From Limnomonas spitsbergensis (lineage: Eukaryota; Chlorophyta; Chlorophyceae; Chlamydomonadales), in assembly GCA_037349105.1 (NCBI GenBank), contig JAYJMM010000100.1:1644501-1708500 (forward strand): DNA of 64,000 bases. Direction: 5' to 3'. Below are positions 13,701-21,185 of the stretch, piece by piece. The position numbers and the translations under genes are program-made. Positions within the stretch are counted from its first letter, which is position 1. Every line of letters begins with the position of its first letter. The notes beneath the pieces are model-generated. The model did no database searches, was not told the origin of the DNA, and worked only from the letters and a program-made list of their open reading frames with translations.

Positions 13701-16700
13701 GTCCCCACCCTCGCAGCAGGGTGCCAGCGTTGCTGGCCGGCAAAACCTTCATTTAATTGAAGCAGGTGGGTCCAAGAAAATGTTATCAGGGGAGGTAACA
13801 TTCCCCATGCCATTTTTTTTTGTTCCGCTACCTTTTATTTGCTCCTCGCCCTCCAGCAGCCCTAGGGTGCCAGCCGCGTGCAGCCGCGCGCTGTATGCTA
13901 TTTATTTCACTTACGGGGCGTTGCTGGCCGGCAAGACTTTCATTTTGAATGAAACGGGTGGGTCCCACGAAAAGTGTTATCAGGGGAGATAAGATTCCCC
14001 ACGCCATTTTGTCTGTTTCGTTTCCTTTTATTTACTCCCTACCCTCCCACACCCCTTTTCCCACACCCCTTTTCCCACACCCCCTTTTCCCACACCCCTT
14101 TTCCCACACCCCTTTTCCCACACCCCTTTTCCCACACCCCCTTTTCCCACACCCCTTTTCCCACACCCCTTTTCCCACACCCCTTTTCCCACACACCCTT
14201 TTCCCACACCACCTTTTCCCACACCCCTTTTCCCACACCCCTTTTCACACACCCCTTTTCCCACACCCCTTTTCCCACACCCCTTTTCCCACACCCCTTT
14301 TCCCACACCCCTTTTCCCACACCCCTTTTCCCACACACCCTTTTCCCACACACCCTTTTCCCACACACCCCTTTTCCCACACACCCCTTTTCCCACACCC
14401 CTTTTCCCACACACCCTTTTCCCACACCCCTTTTCCCACACCCCTTTTCCCACACCCCTTTTCCCACACACCCTTTTCCCACACACCCTTTTCCCACTCC
14501 CCCTTTTCCCACTCCCCCTTTTCCCACACACCCTTTTCCCACACACCCTTTTCCCACACACCCTTTTCCCACACACCCTTTTCCCACTCCCCCTTTTCCC
14601 ACTCCCCCTTTTCCCACACCCCCTTTTCCCACACCCCCTTTTCCCACACCCCCTTTTCCCACACACCCTTTTCCCACTCCCCCTTTTCCCACACACCCTT
14701 TTCCCACACACCCTTTTCCCACACACCCTTTTCCCACACACCCTTTTCCCACACACCCTTTTCCCACACACCCTTTTCCCACACACCCTTTTCCCACACA
14801 CCCTTTTCCCACACACCCTTTTCCCACACACCCTTTTCCCACACACCCTTTTCCCACACACCCTTTTCCCACACACCCTTTTCCCACACACCCTTTTCCC
14901 ACACACCCTTTTCCCACACACCCTTTTCCCACACACCCTTTTCCCACACACCCTTTTCCCACACACCCTTTTCCCACACACCCTTTTCCCACACACCCTT
15001 TTCCCACACCCCTTTTCCCACACACCCTTTTCCCACACACCCTTTTCCCACACACCCTTTTCCCACTCCCCTTTTTCCCACTCCCCCTTTTTCCACACCC
15101 CCTTTTCCCACACCCCCTTTTCCCACTCCCCCTTTTCCCACACCCCCTTTTCCCACACACCCTTTTCCGGTGTCTATTAAGCCCCGCAAGGTGATTTATT
15201 TATTTCCTAGTTACCTTCTCCTGCAGGGCTCCAGCCTCTGAGGCAGGTCATCATCCATTCTTTGTATTCCATTAGTTTGTTTTTTACCCCGACTCCTTGC
15301 CCCCCTGGGACACATTACGGTGTTCAATGTTTTCGTATGCGGTATTTTGATATGATTTGTTTCGACACCCTGCCCCTGCCCCCTCAGACATTTTCACAGC
15401 GCACATTTTTAATTTGCACCAGTACCGTTCTGTACTGTGGATGAAGTTACCTTTCCACAAAATTCTTGTTTACAAAGGGGGGCGCGATGTGCCGTGCAAA
15501 CTGTAAAGTAATAATGGGGGGGCGCGACAGCAACGCTGGGAGGAATCGGTGAGAATTGGTTGGGCTAGGTCGGAATCTGTTGTAATCAGGCAGTGCGTTA
15601 ATTAGGAAACAACTAACTTACTCTGCGGGGCTTAAGAAACACCGGAAATAGGGTCGCAGGGCTTCATGTAAAAAAACTATTTCCCTAAGGGTGCGGGGAG
15701 GCTATTTTAGTAAACCGGTATACCGGTAGATGTACTGTTTGTGCTGCCCTCGCCATTCTTAGTGTGGCGACTTTTGGGGTTTTGGGCTAAAATATTCATT
15801 TTTTTATTCGTTTTCGGCCTACGGTACATATTATGGTGTGAATCAACCATTCGTTTTCTTGAAAAACGATCAATAAAACGAAATCGGACTGATACTACGG
15901 TACCGGTAGATGTACTCTTTGTGCTGACTTGGCCATGTCCCACGCAGGGTGCTAGCCGGAGCCAAGTGCTGTCGTCTGATGTCATGGAGTTTCAGGACAC
16001 GGAGGAGTTTGAGGGCGGCGGCGCATTGTCAAAGATTGTGGGGACCTTCAGCCGGTTCTTCAGGTGTGAGAGTGTGGGCAGAGGTGTGGGGTATGGGGGC
16101 AGAGGTGTGGGGTGTGGAGGCAGAGGTGTGGGGTGTGGGGGCAGAGGTGTTTATATACCCTATACCGCCACCCCTGAATCGTTTGCTCTGTACCCTAATC
16201 CAGGAATCATAATCCTGAATCTGCGAGCCTTAACCCTAAACCGTGACTCCTATTCTTTGAATCTTAAACCCTGAATCATATTTCATGAACCCTCCACCCT
16301 GCAGAGGCAGCGTTCCTGTGAGTGTCAACGGCGCGTCGTCGGTGAATGACAGGTCGCGCAGGTGAGAGCTGCTGACCTGGCTAGCAAACGTGCAATCAAT
16401 CAACTAGGTTGAAAAGCCACCATGCTATAATTGATGCAAGCATGCAATCGATCAACTAGGTTGAAACGCCACCATGGTATAATTCATGGTAGCATGCAAT
16501 CGATACATATATAACCAACCATTCATTAATTCATGCTGGAATTAGATAAATGCTTAAATTATGCTGGAAATCATTTAAGCCACGTGTTAGCACCAGCTCA
16601 CCAACCGCATTGGAGAGAGAAACAGGCATTGAAGGACGCTGGAGAGCACTCTTGGCCCTTGACCTGATATATGTACAGCAAGCAACCGGCCAGCAATATC

Positions 16701-17954
16701 TCTCCTCTCTTTATTGTATCAATGTCAGCAGCCCTCACAAGGGGCCTGTCACTAGGGGGGTCGGGCTAGTTCCCCGACACCCCCCTGGGTTATAATGCAA
16801 TCCCATGGTTGGCGCCTTAGCACATGGAAGAACCGACTGGCGTCCAGGACTTAAGCCATAAATACAAAATGGAACATTGATTTTTTTTCTGGTCGATTCT
16901 TCGTTGTGCACTGAAAGCCCCTGTTTGGGGGACTAGTCCGACCCACCTAGTGACAGGCCCCTTGCCCTCACCCCAAATTAGGGTTTAAACCCTAAAGCCA
17001 AATTAGGCAAATTTCAAGTATCCACTTCATTCTGCCCCAAGCATAAAATAAATTGAGTATTTAAAACCGAGGGAAGGCCAATCAAATCTACGGTATTAGT
17101 ATATGATTATTTATTTTGTGATTGCTTACCGGTTATATTTCCACACGTTCACGCCCTGCCTGCAGGGGCAGCATTTTGTATATATTGATATAATAATGTT
17201 ACTGCTCTCACAAGATTACTTTCGTTGCCACAGGAGTAACATTCTGCTCGACGGCCGTGTTGGCAGCAGCGGTGCCAGCTTCTACATCCACCCGACCACG
17301 GGCGCCGTCATTTGCGGTACAACCGTTCCCGGAGCAGGCGGCGGCCTTGATCGCAGCAGCGTTGGATCTCAGGTACAAAATGTACCGCATGGCAGGGCGG
17401 AAATTGCAGTACAGGGTGCAGGGACCGAAGTACAGGGCACGGGGATTGAAGTACAGGCTGCAAGGACTGCAGTACAGGGTACAGGGTGAGGGGGCTGCCG
17501 TACAGGATGTGGGGACTGCCATACAGGATGTGGGGACTGCCGTACATGGCGCTAAAACCTGAGCCTTGAACCCCAAGGCCTAGGCCATGGACATTGTTAG
17601 CTTAAATAACTGAAGCGGGGGGGGCGAGCGGAAGCGCTGCTGCTTCTGCTTCTAGCTGCTACTGCTGCTTTGACTTCAGGTTTGAATCACAGAAGCATGC
17701 GGAAGCACGGCTGCTTCTGCATCTCTAGCTGCTGCTGCTGCTGCTGCTGCAGCTGCTGCTGCTGCTGCAGCTGCTGCTGCTTTGACTGCCGTAACTGCTG
17801 CGGCGGCTGCTGCTGCTGCTTTGACTGCCGCTGCTTCTTTGACTGCCGCTGCTAATGGACCCCCCTTGCACCTTGTCGTGCTTTGCAGGTCCGCATTGTC
17901 GGTGGGGAAGGCGAGAAGAAGCGCGGCGGCCTGCTGTCTTGGCTCGGATGTTGA
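241..17954 (+). CDS. UGT80: UGT80-like sterol 3-beta-glucosyltransferase, 21 exons
   Basis: Predicted to transfer glucose from UDP-glucose to the 3-OH of membrane sterols (GT1 family). Exons: 241-593, 1417-1791, 2100-2243, 2411-2459, 3339-3431, 4107-4198, 4635-4747, 5475-5596, 6156-6221, 6881-7024, 8134-8202, 9471-9552, 9827-9903, 11565-11666, 12678-12762, 13064-13214, 13517-13649, 15948-16063, 16305-16361, 17234-17372, 17889-17954 (TGA). All junctions are GT-AG and in phase; total 2628 nt. The first ATG is at 247, just after a possible acceptor (ACAG at 240), so a 5' exon outside the window is possible. The N-terminal ~300 residues are Ala/Ser-rich and unconserved. The GT domain starts at ~306 with [11 protein letters not shown], followed by [48 protein letters not shown] and KGWGGLG. 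The donor-binding PSPG-like box is APHDWLF...[10 protein letters not shown]...[11 protein letters not shown] (~626-670). About 130-170 C-terminal residues (exons 17-21) extend past the usual end and finish in SWLGC; their role is unknown. Family call is secure; the terminal exons are less so. Confidence 0.92.
818..880. repeat. 12-bp minisatellite, CACCCATGTTCA-like
   Basis: About five imperfect units in intron 1 of the glucosyltransferase gene. Confidence 0.8.
2460..2660. repeat. tandem copies of exon 4 donor region
   Basis: Three to four units with CTGGTGAGGA...GACAGTGT and GTGCGCGCACCAGCAGG. They repeat the sequence that follows exon 4 (ATGCTG/GTGAGGCAGGACAGTGT) and include the donor itself. 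Confidence 0.75.
2721..3262. repeat. 23/24-bp minisatellite, about 23 units
   Basis: Shared core GAACGCACGCTGAAG with heads TTTGTTTTT, TATGCCTTT or CTTGTTTT. In the right half, 24-bp and 23-bp variants alternate as a 47-bp higher-order unit. The long minus-strand frames here (FSVRSK / ASACVQ repeats) are repeat artefacts. Confidence 0.95.
3545..3612 (+). repeat. decayed copy of exon 5 3' end plus donor
   Basis: TATGGTCAAAATTGGTAGCC then AAAAGGTAAGGTGGGAGGGC parallels exon 5 (TATGGCCACAGGGTCAGAATTGCC...) and its donor GTAAGACAGGACGGCCTAGG. One copy in intron 5. Confidence 0.75.
4270..4320 (+). repeat. decayed copy of exon 6 3' end
   Basis: TCTGTCCGAGTTTGTCAAGC matches exon 6 TGCTGTCCGAGTTTGTCGTG with a 3-base deletion; the donor has become CAGATG. 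Confidence 0.75.
4748..5045 (+). repeat. three decayed copies of exon 7 plus donor
   Basis: Copies at about 4788-4868, 4905-4985 and 5000-5045 repeat CAGCAGCGAGACCAGGTCAA ... TACAGCAGCTGGGG ... GTACTGCCGGATCCAGAAAA. The second carries an in-frame TAA and the last loses the 3' end. The functional exon is the leftmost, 4635-4747. Confidence 0.85.
5098..5474 (+). repeat. four decayed copies of exon 8 5' half plus acceptor
   Basis: Units begin at about 5098, 5186, 5283 and 5371. Each has CCCTTCATTG(G/C)CGA ... CCTGCATACGG, separated by CACACCTTTCACACCCTTCA tracts. They repeat the acceptor and first ~60 nt of exon 8 (5475-5596) but lack its 3' half. Confidence 0.9.
5655..5915 (+). repeat. two decayed copies of exon 8 3' half plus donor
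   Basis: The copy at ~5661-5733 still reads [20 protein letters not shown] and keeps a GTGAGG donor. The copy at ~5838-5915 is frameshifted (CACTGCACTGAGACGGTCGA, TTCACCATTGCCGTGGTGTC). Exon 8 is thus echoed on both sides, each side copying only the nearer half. Confidence 0.88.
6222..6330. repeat. purine-rich GAGGG tract
   Basis: Degenerate GAGAGGG/GAGGGGG sequence directly after the exon 9 donor GTGAGAGGG, probably expanded from it. Confidence 0.7.
7065..7435 (+). repeat. four decayed copies of exon 10 3' end plus donor
   Basis: Units start at ~7070, 7171, 7288 and 7390. They repeat CT(A/G)CAG(C/A)TCACTGACTGGAGC-like sequence and, in the first three, end in (A)GTGAGG or an altered AGATGAGG donor, followed by AACCTGGAT...GATCTAG. 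Confidence 0.88.
7440..8133. repeat. CACCACTCACTG minisatellite before exon 11
   Basis: Degenerate units of CCACCACCACTCACTGGTCT and CTCACCACTCACTGCCCCC. Several end like the real acceptor region (CATTCACTGCCTACATCAG); for example ATTCACTGCCCCCATCATGT at ~7644. This suggests expansion from the acceptor. Confidence 0.85.
8245..8800 (+). repeat. about six decayed copies of exon 11 3' end plus donor
   Basis: Units at about 8264, 8362, 8455, 8558, 8630 and 8728 carry CTGGATGTGGAGCGGCCACC-like sequence, then AGACTGGCCACACT and a GAGGTGTGGGG donor. They copy exon 11 (GTGGAGCGGCCGCCAGACTG...TGCGAG/GTGTGT) with growing divergence. Confidence 0.88.
8844..9372 (+). repeat. decayed exon 12 copy expanded into a 35-bp array, 14 units
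   Basis: 8844-8910 (GCAGGTGGTCGGCTGTGTGA ... AATTACATGACACCCA) resembles the start of exon 12 at 9467-9530 (ACAGGTTGTTGGCTTTGTGA ... AATTACACGCCACCCA). Its 3' part, AATTACATGACACCCATTGT, then recurs every 35 bp, nearly identical, 14 times. The array is an amplified fragment of a dead exon. Confidence 0.85.
9904..11320 (+). repeat. exon 13 3' end plus donor copied about seven times, with a 27-bp array
   Basis: Copies of GATCCCGTCAAGCTGACACA ... TTTCCTAGAGGTGA lie at ~10050, 10618, 10797, 10873, 10992, 11090 and 11268. Most keep an AGGTGAG or GGTAAG donor. Between the first two is a ~27-bp array (GGTGGAGGAGGGGTAGACTA), about 18 units (10095-10610). Confidence 0.9.
10716..10773 (+). repeat. 58-nt poly-G run
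   Basis: An uninterrupted run of 58 G in intron 13, flanked by GGGAAGG sequence. It could form G-quadruplexes. Its exact length may be an assembly estimate. Confidence 0.9.
11715..12340. repeat. 18-bp minisatellite, about 34 units
   Basis: Unit GGGCAGTACATGGACAGG with variants GTGCATGG and ATGGGCAGG, in intron 14. All six frames are open because 18 is a multiple of 3, which creates 220-290 aa false frames ([15 protein letters not shown] and others). Confidence 0.97.
12345..12570 (+). repeat. two decayed copies of exon 14 3' end plus donor
   Basis: 12348-12425 and 12480-12565 parallel exon 14 and its donor (ATCACCGGCACCATCGAGGG ... CAGGTGCGTCACACTCAATG): CACCGACAGCATGGAGGGCG and CTGGGATCATTGAGGGCTTT, followed by GCGCCACGTGCAATGAGAGT or TATTACACACAAACAGTGTG. 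Confidence 0.8.
12850..13063 (+). repeat. five copies of exon 16 acceptor plus start
   Basis: Unit of ~42 bp: TTGTAGGCAAGCACA...GGCATGCCCTAAATATTCCC. It copies CCCTCGCAG/GCAAGCCCACGTTCATCGTG, the real acceptor and first bases of exon 16 (13064). Several copies keep a TAG/GCAA acceptor. Confidence 0.9.
13215..13390 (+). repeat. copies of exon 16 donor region
   Basis: CATGCCAAAGTGGGTTCAGG at the donor is followed by CATGCCAAAGAAGGTTTAAT, GTGCCAAAAAAGGGTTCAGG and CCCAAGAGGCATGAGGGTTT: three to four degenerate copies in which the GT is lost. Confidence 0.8.
13690..13990 (+). repeat. two decayed copies of exon 17 3' end plus donor
   Basis: GCTGGCCGGCAAAACCTTCA ... GAAGCAGGTGGGTCC (13730) and GGGGCGTTGCTGGCCGGCAA ... 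ACGGGTGGGTCC (13913) copy exon 17 (GGGGCGCTGCTGGCCGGGAA ... AAGCAG/GTGGGCC) with their downstream intron sequence. Confidence 0.88.
14046..15168. repeat. 14/15-bp minisatellite CCCACACACCCTTTT, about 76 units
   Basis: 1.1-kb pyrimidine-strand array in intron 17 of the glucosyltransferase gene. Units of 14 bp dominate on the left and 15 bp on the right. All frames appear open up to 430 residues; none is a gene. Confidence 0.97.
15725..15900 (+). mobile_element. truncated copy of the CCGTAGTATCAGTC MITE (one end only)
   Basis: From ~15760 the sequence matches the right half of the element at 26330-26912, including GAAAAACGATCAATAAAACG and the terminal GACTGATACTACGG, then TA. The left end is missing. 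Lies in intron 17, close to the exon 18 acceptor. Confidence 0.8.
16066..16152 (+). repeat. GGTGTGGGG-type array after exon 18 donor
   Basis: About four units of GGCAGAGGTGTGGGGTGTGG begin right at the exon 18 donor (CAG/GTGTGAGAGTGTGGGCAG), suggesting expansion from the donor. Confidence 0.7.
16375..16505 (+). repeat. tandem duplication of about 58 bp
   Basis: ATCAACTAGGTTGAAAAGCC / ATCAACTAGGTTGAAACGCC with ACCATG(C/G)TATAATT(G/C)AT(G) and GCATGCAATCGAT: two units plus a partial, in intron 19. Confidence 0.85.
16739..16963. mobile_element. hAT-like MITE, 225 bp, with 8-bp target duplication
   Basis: Terminal inverted repeats start AAGGGGCCTGTCACTAGG and run ~36 bp with a few mismatches. 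They are flanked by the perfect direct repeat GCCCTCAC (16731-16738 and 16964-16971). An 8-bp duplication is typical of hAT transposons. There is no coding capacity. Sits in intron 19 of the glucosyltransferase gene. Confidence 0.9.
17373..17545 (+). repeat. array after exon 20 donor
   Basis: Degenerate GCAGTACAGGGTGCAGGGAC and TACAGGATGTGGGGACTGCC units follow the exon 20 donor (CAG/GTACAAAATG) and seem derived from it. Confidence 0.7.
17650..17860 (+). repeat. CTG trinucleotide-rich tract
   Basis: Interrupted (CTG)n with GCAGCTGCTG and TTTGACTGCC interruptions, in the last intron of the glucosyltransferase gene. Confidence 0.9.
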
Positions 17955-18320
17955 AAACTCTCCTCCGGTGTGAGTGGCCCAAGCATACGTGCTTGTGCCA
18001 TCTCACCGTTTGGCACGAATCGTGAGAGGAGGAACGCAGCAGCCTTCTGCTGCCCTGTAGCTTTTTTTTTCAAGACTCTCCTCCGGCGGGATAAGCCCGC
18101 ATGTGCGCGCGTGCTTCTTGGCTGTTTGGTGGGGTGGGCGATGTGAGGAGCAGGGTGACCAGCTGTGTTGGCATGGTGTGTTGAAAACTCTCCTCGGGCG
18201 GGATAGGCCAGCATGTGCGCTCGTGCCTGTTCGCTGTTTGGCGGGTAGGGCGAGGGGAGTAACGTGGCAGCAGGCTTCTGCCCTCTTGCCCATTTGTTGC
18301 CAACTCTCTTCCACCCGCAT
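17955..18320 (+). repeat. copies of the terminal-exon/3'-UTR segment
   Basis: GAAAACTCTCCTCCGG and GCATACGTGCTTGTGCC around the stop codon are repeated at ~18070 (AAGACTCTCCTCCGGCGGGA) and ~18183 (GAAAACTCTCCTCGGGCGGG), each followed by GCATGTGCGC and GCTGTTTGG sequence: three units of ~115-120 bp. Confidence 0.8.
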
Positions 18321-18691
18321 GCGCGCGCGTGCTTCTTAGTCGCGCTAGTGCGTGCATAGTTTAGGATTCAGGGACGACATCAGTGTTGGTAATCTCAGGG
18401 CAGGCTTGGCGGCCCGTACCGCAGCCGCGTTGGGCTGTGGGCTGTGCCCGGCTCTTTTACACTTCTGATCCAGTGATTATTTTAAGGCGTGGTATACCAA
18501 AGAATCTTCACCGCCAGGCCCCCTGCTCTTGTACCGTCACTTACCGCCACCATTCGTGTTACCCTTTTCCCGTTCCTGCCGTGATTTTTTTCCCATTATC
18601 ACACTTTCCCGGTGTCACTCTTTCCATGGTGGCATCACATTTCATGTGGTCAAACGGTGCATTCCTACCATCATCTTAATTGGTGGGTGTG

Positions 18692-18727
<36 letters not shown>

Positions 18728-21185
18728 ATTTTGTAGTCTGCACCACTGGCACGCCTGGGTTAAATACCTTTCGCTTAGTATGGTCACCTAAAGTGTTTTC
18801 AATGTTTTGCGTTAAATCCAGAGCAGGGCAATGGCGGCCTCTGGCTTCCCGACTGATGTTCATCAGTGGTAGGGATACAGTAATAATTCAGAGGTGGGCT
18901 GGGCGATGGCTGGATCTGGCTTCCCTTCCTATGATCCATGTTTGAATTCGAATCTGAATTCAAACCTGAGATCTAGTTGTGCTCAAGGTGCCTCGTGTCG
19001 CTTTTCCTGTGAAAGTGCAAAGCGTGCAATGTACTGCCTAAAAGTTTGGGCATGCAGGTGATTGCGTACAGGCATATAGGTTGTTTGTGAGCCAGCATGC
19101 TGGTAGGTAACGTACTGGCATGCTGGTTGCTTATGAGCATTTATTCTAGGGCGGGACGATTTTGCGGTCCCTTGGTTGGATATTGCAAGGTAATTTTCCC
19201 AAGTGTGGATGCCTTCATACTTTACGTTCGTTTGCTTGCCAGGTGTGATACTTATAATCCAGATAGGAAGGTGTAAGAGACCTGAATGTGCTAGGGATCT
19301 TAAGGTGTGGGAGATATGAAGGTGTGGAGGGCGGCATGGAGGCTTCAGGAGGCCTCTGAGCTGTATAGGGCTGCCGAGTTGGACGGGGTTTAAGTAGAAG
19401 TTGAGCTGCGGCTGGTCATGCGCTCTGTTAGACTCTCCCACTGGTATTGCAGCTCTGATCCAAGCATTTAAAATGTTTCCCCTGCTTTGATATGACCAGC
19501 TTTTAGTGTGTCGACTACTGGACTGGTGCTTTCTTGTGTTCCATCTGATTCTCTGCTTTGATGTGCTTCCAATCCCGTAAATAATGATGCTGGCCTGTAA
19601 ACAATGGTGGGAACCATATTTTTCTTTTAGATTCAACCTGTCCACGTCCACACAACCTCTGAATACCGGTATACAAATTACAAGGTAGAAAGGCAGATTA
19701 TATTATTGAAGTCAATCGCTTGGGGACAGACAAAGGCTCCATGACGGGCTAAAGAACGGGCCTTGCAGACAGGTACCGTACTGGTATGGAACTATGGATG
19801 CCGATTCTGTCTTTCGTACCCGTGCATTTGTTAAGGATTGGCCACCGACCGATGATGCATGTTTTCATGTCTGAATACCGGAACCACACTCTATTTTATT
19901 TTCGCTGGTATATCTGGTTATCCCTAACGACATAGCGCAATTTAGGTACATTGGCATGTGTGACCTTGAGCATTGCGAGGTTATTTAGGGGAGATTAGGG
20001 GGGGGGGCAAAATATCTTCTTAAAATTCTTCGGATGTGACAAAAGAAAAGTCAGGTTCAAATAAAAAAAGAACCATAAAAACGGATCAGGTGGCTTTGTG
20101 CTAGGTTCGAGACCATCTGATAAAACTAGTTGAATTTAAAAAGGTACACAGAAGTCCACAAAATGGCTGGCAACATTTCATCATGTAAAACTTGAAAAAT
20201 GGCTGACTGTGTGTATACTTAAAACGTCCTTGAATCAAGCACGGCTGGGGCATTGGGCTGTTTTCCCTTTCGGCGTGATCACACTGGTAAGGTATTTCTC
20301 AGCGAGAGTAAGATTATTACTGATGGGGTCATACGAGACCTGCGGTGTTACACGTTTTGTTTTGACCAGTGTAGTGGGATAAAGGAAACTTTCAGGAAGT
20401 GCCGCATGGGGCTCGGGCTGTGCCGCCGCAAGGTGGGCTGATCGATCTCTGCTGGCGGAATTCCTGAACTCTTGGCAGGCCTCGCTGGGATATAATGGAT
20501 GGATACCATTACCGTATATCACGATTACCGAATTATCGTGCGACAGGTAGTCAACGACTACTAGTCATTGTCATACGGCAGATGAGAACTTTGTATGTGT
20601 TAAATAGTTACTGATGAGACGAGCCAAGAAACCGCTCTCGTTGTTTTCTACTGCGATGCATAGACAAGGCATCGAGGGGACCGCAAAAGACATGGGCAGT
20701 TACATACCGCTGTGAGGGGGTGGTATTTGCCACACATCTGATGCGGGCTAGTTTCCACGCTTTGAAATGTTTCGAACAGGACCAAGATAACGTTGGTGGC
20801 ATCCATACCCAGAGGTTGAGGGATCGAACCCGCCACACGATCTTCTCTCCCCCCCGCCTAGAATGCCGGGATCCATGTTCCTGCCCCCTCGCATATTAGA
20901 ATGGCATGGCTGCACTATGGCACAGGCTGTGCATGGTAGCTGCATTTGATCCTAGTAGTTCCCTATCAGCCCCACGTGGCCTGGCGATCAGCGGGGACCA
21001 GCGAGTATGCACCGATAAGAAGAGGGCATCGCTGGGGTTGCTCGAAAGTGGAGCAAAGAATGAGGCATGGAGGGACGCAATCGAGACCTGGAATGTTACA
21101 AGCCGTTGTTTGAGGGAGTTATTTGCAGCAGTGTGGCACAAAGCTCCTTCCCTCCTTTTCCTCCTTTAACTGGATCCGTGAGTCA
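18321..21185. other. convergent intergenic region, no gene recognised
   Basis: Between the 3' ends of the glucosyltransferase and RPS7 genes. Contains a (TG)n tract at 18697-18724. Frames such as 18983-19651 (-) show no conserved motif or coding-like composition and are rejected. The 3' UTRs of both genes must lie here. Confidence 0.5.
18697..18724 (+). repeat. (TG)n microsatellite
   Basis: About 14 TG units following TGGTGGGTGTGC. Confidence 0.95.

Noticed and set aside
13949..15241. 430-residue and other long frames ([13 protein letters not shown] and similar)
   Set aside because: Pure translations of the 14/15-bp minisatellite, open in several frames and both strands.
18983..19651. 222-codon minus frame
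   Set aside because: No recognised motif; AT-rich intergenic composition.
20800..20850. tRNA-like GGGATCGAACCCGCC
   Set aside because: Resembles a T-loop, but stem pairing and the rest of a cloverleaf are absent.
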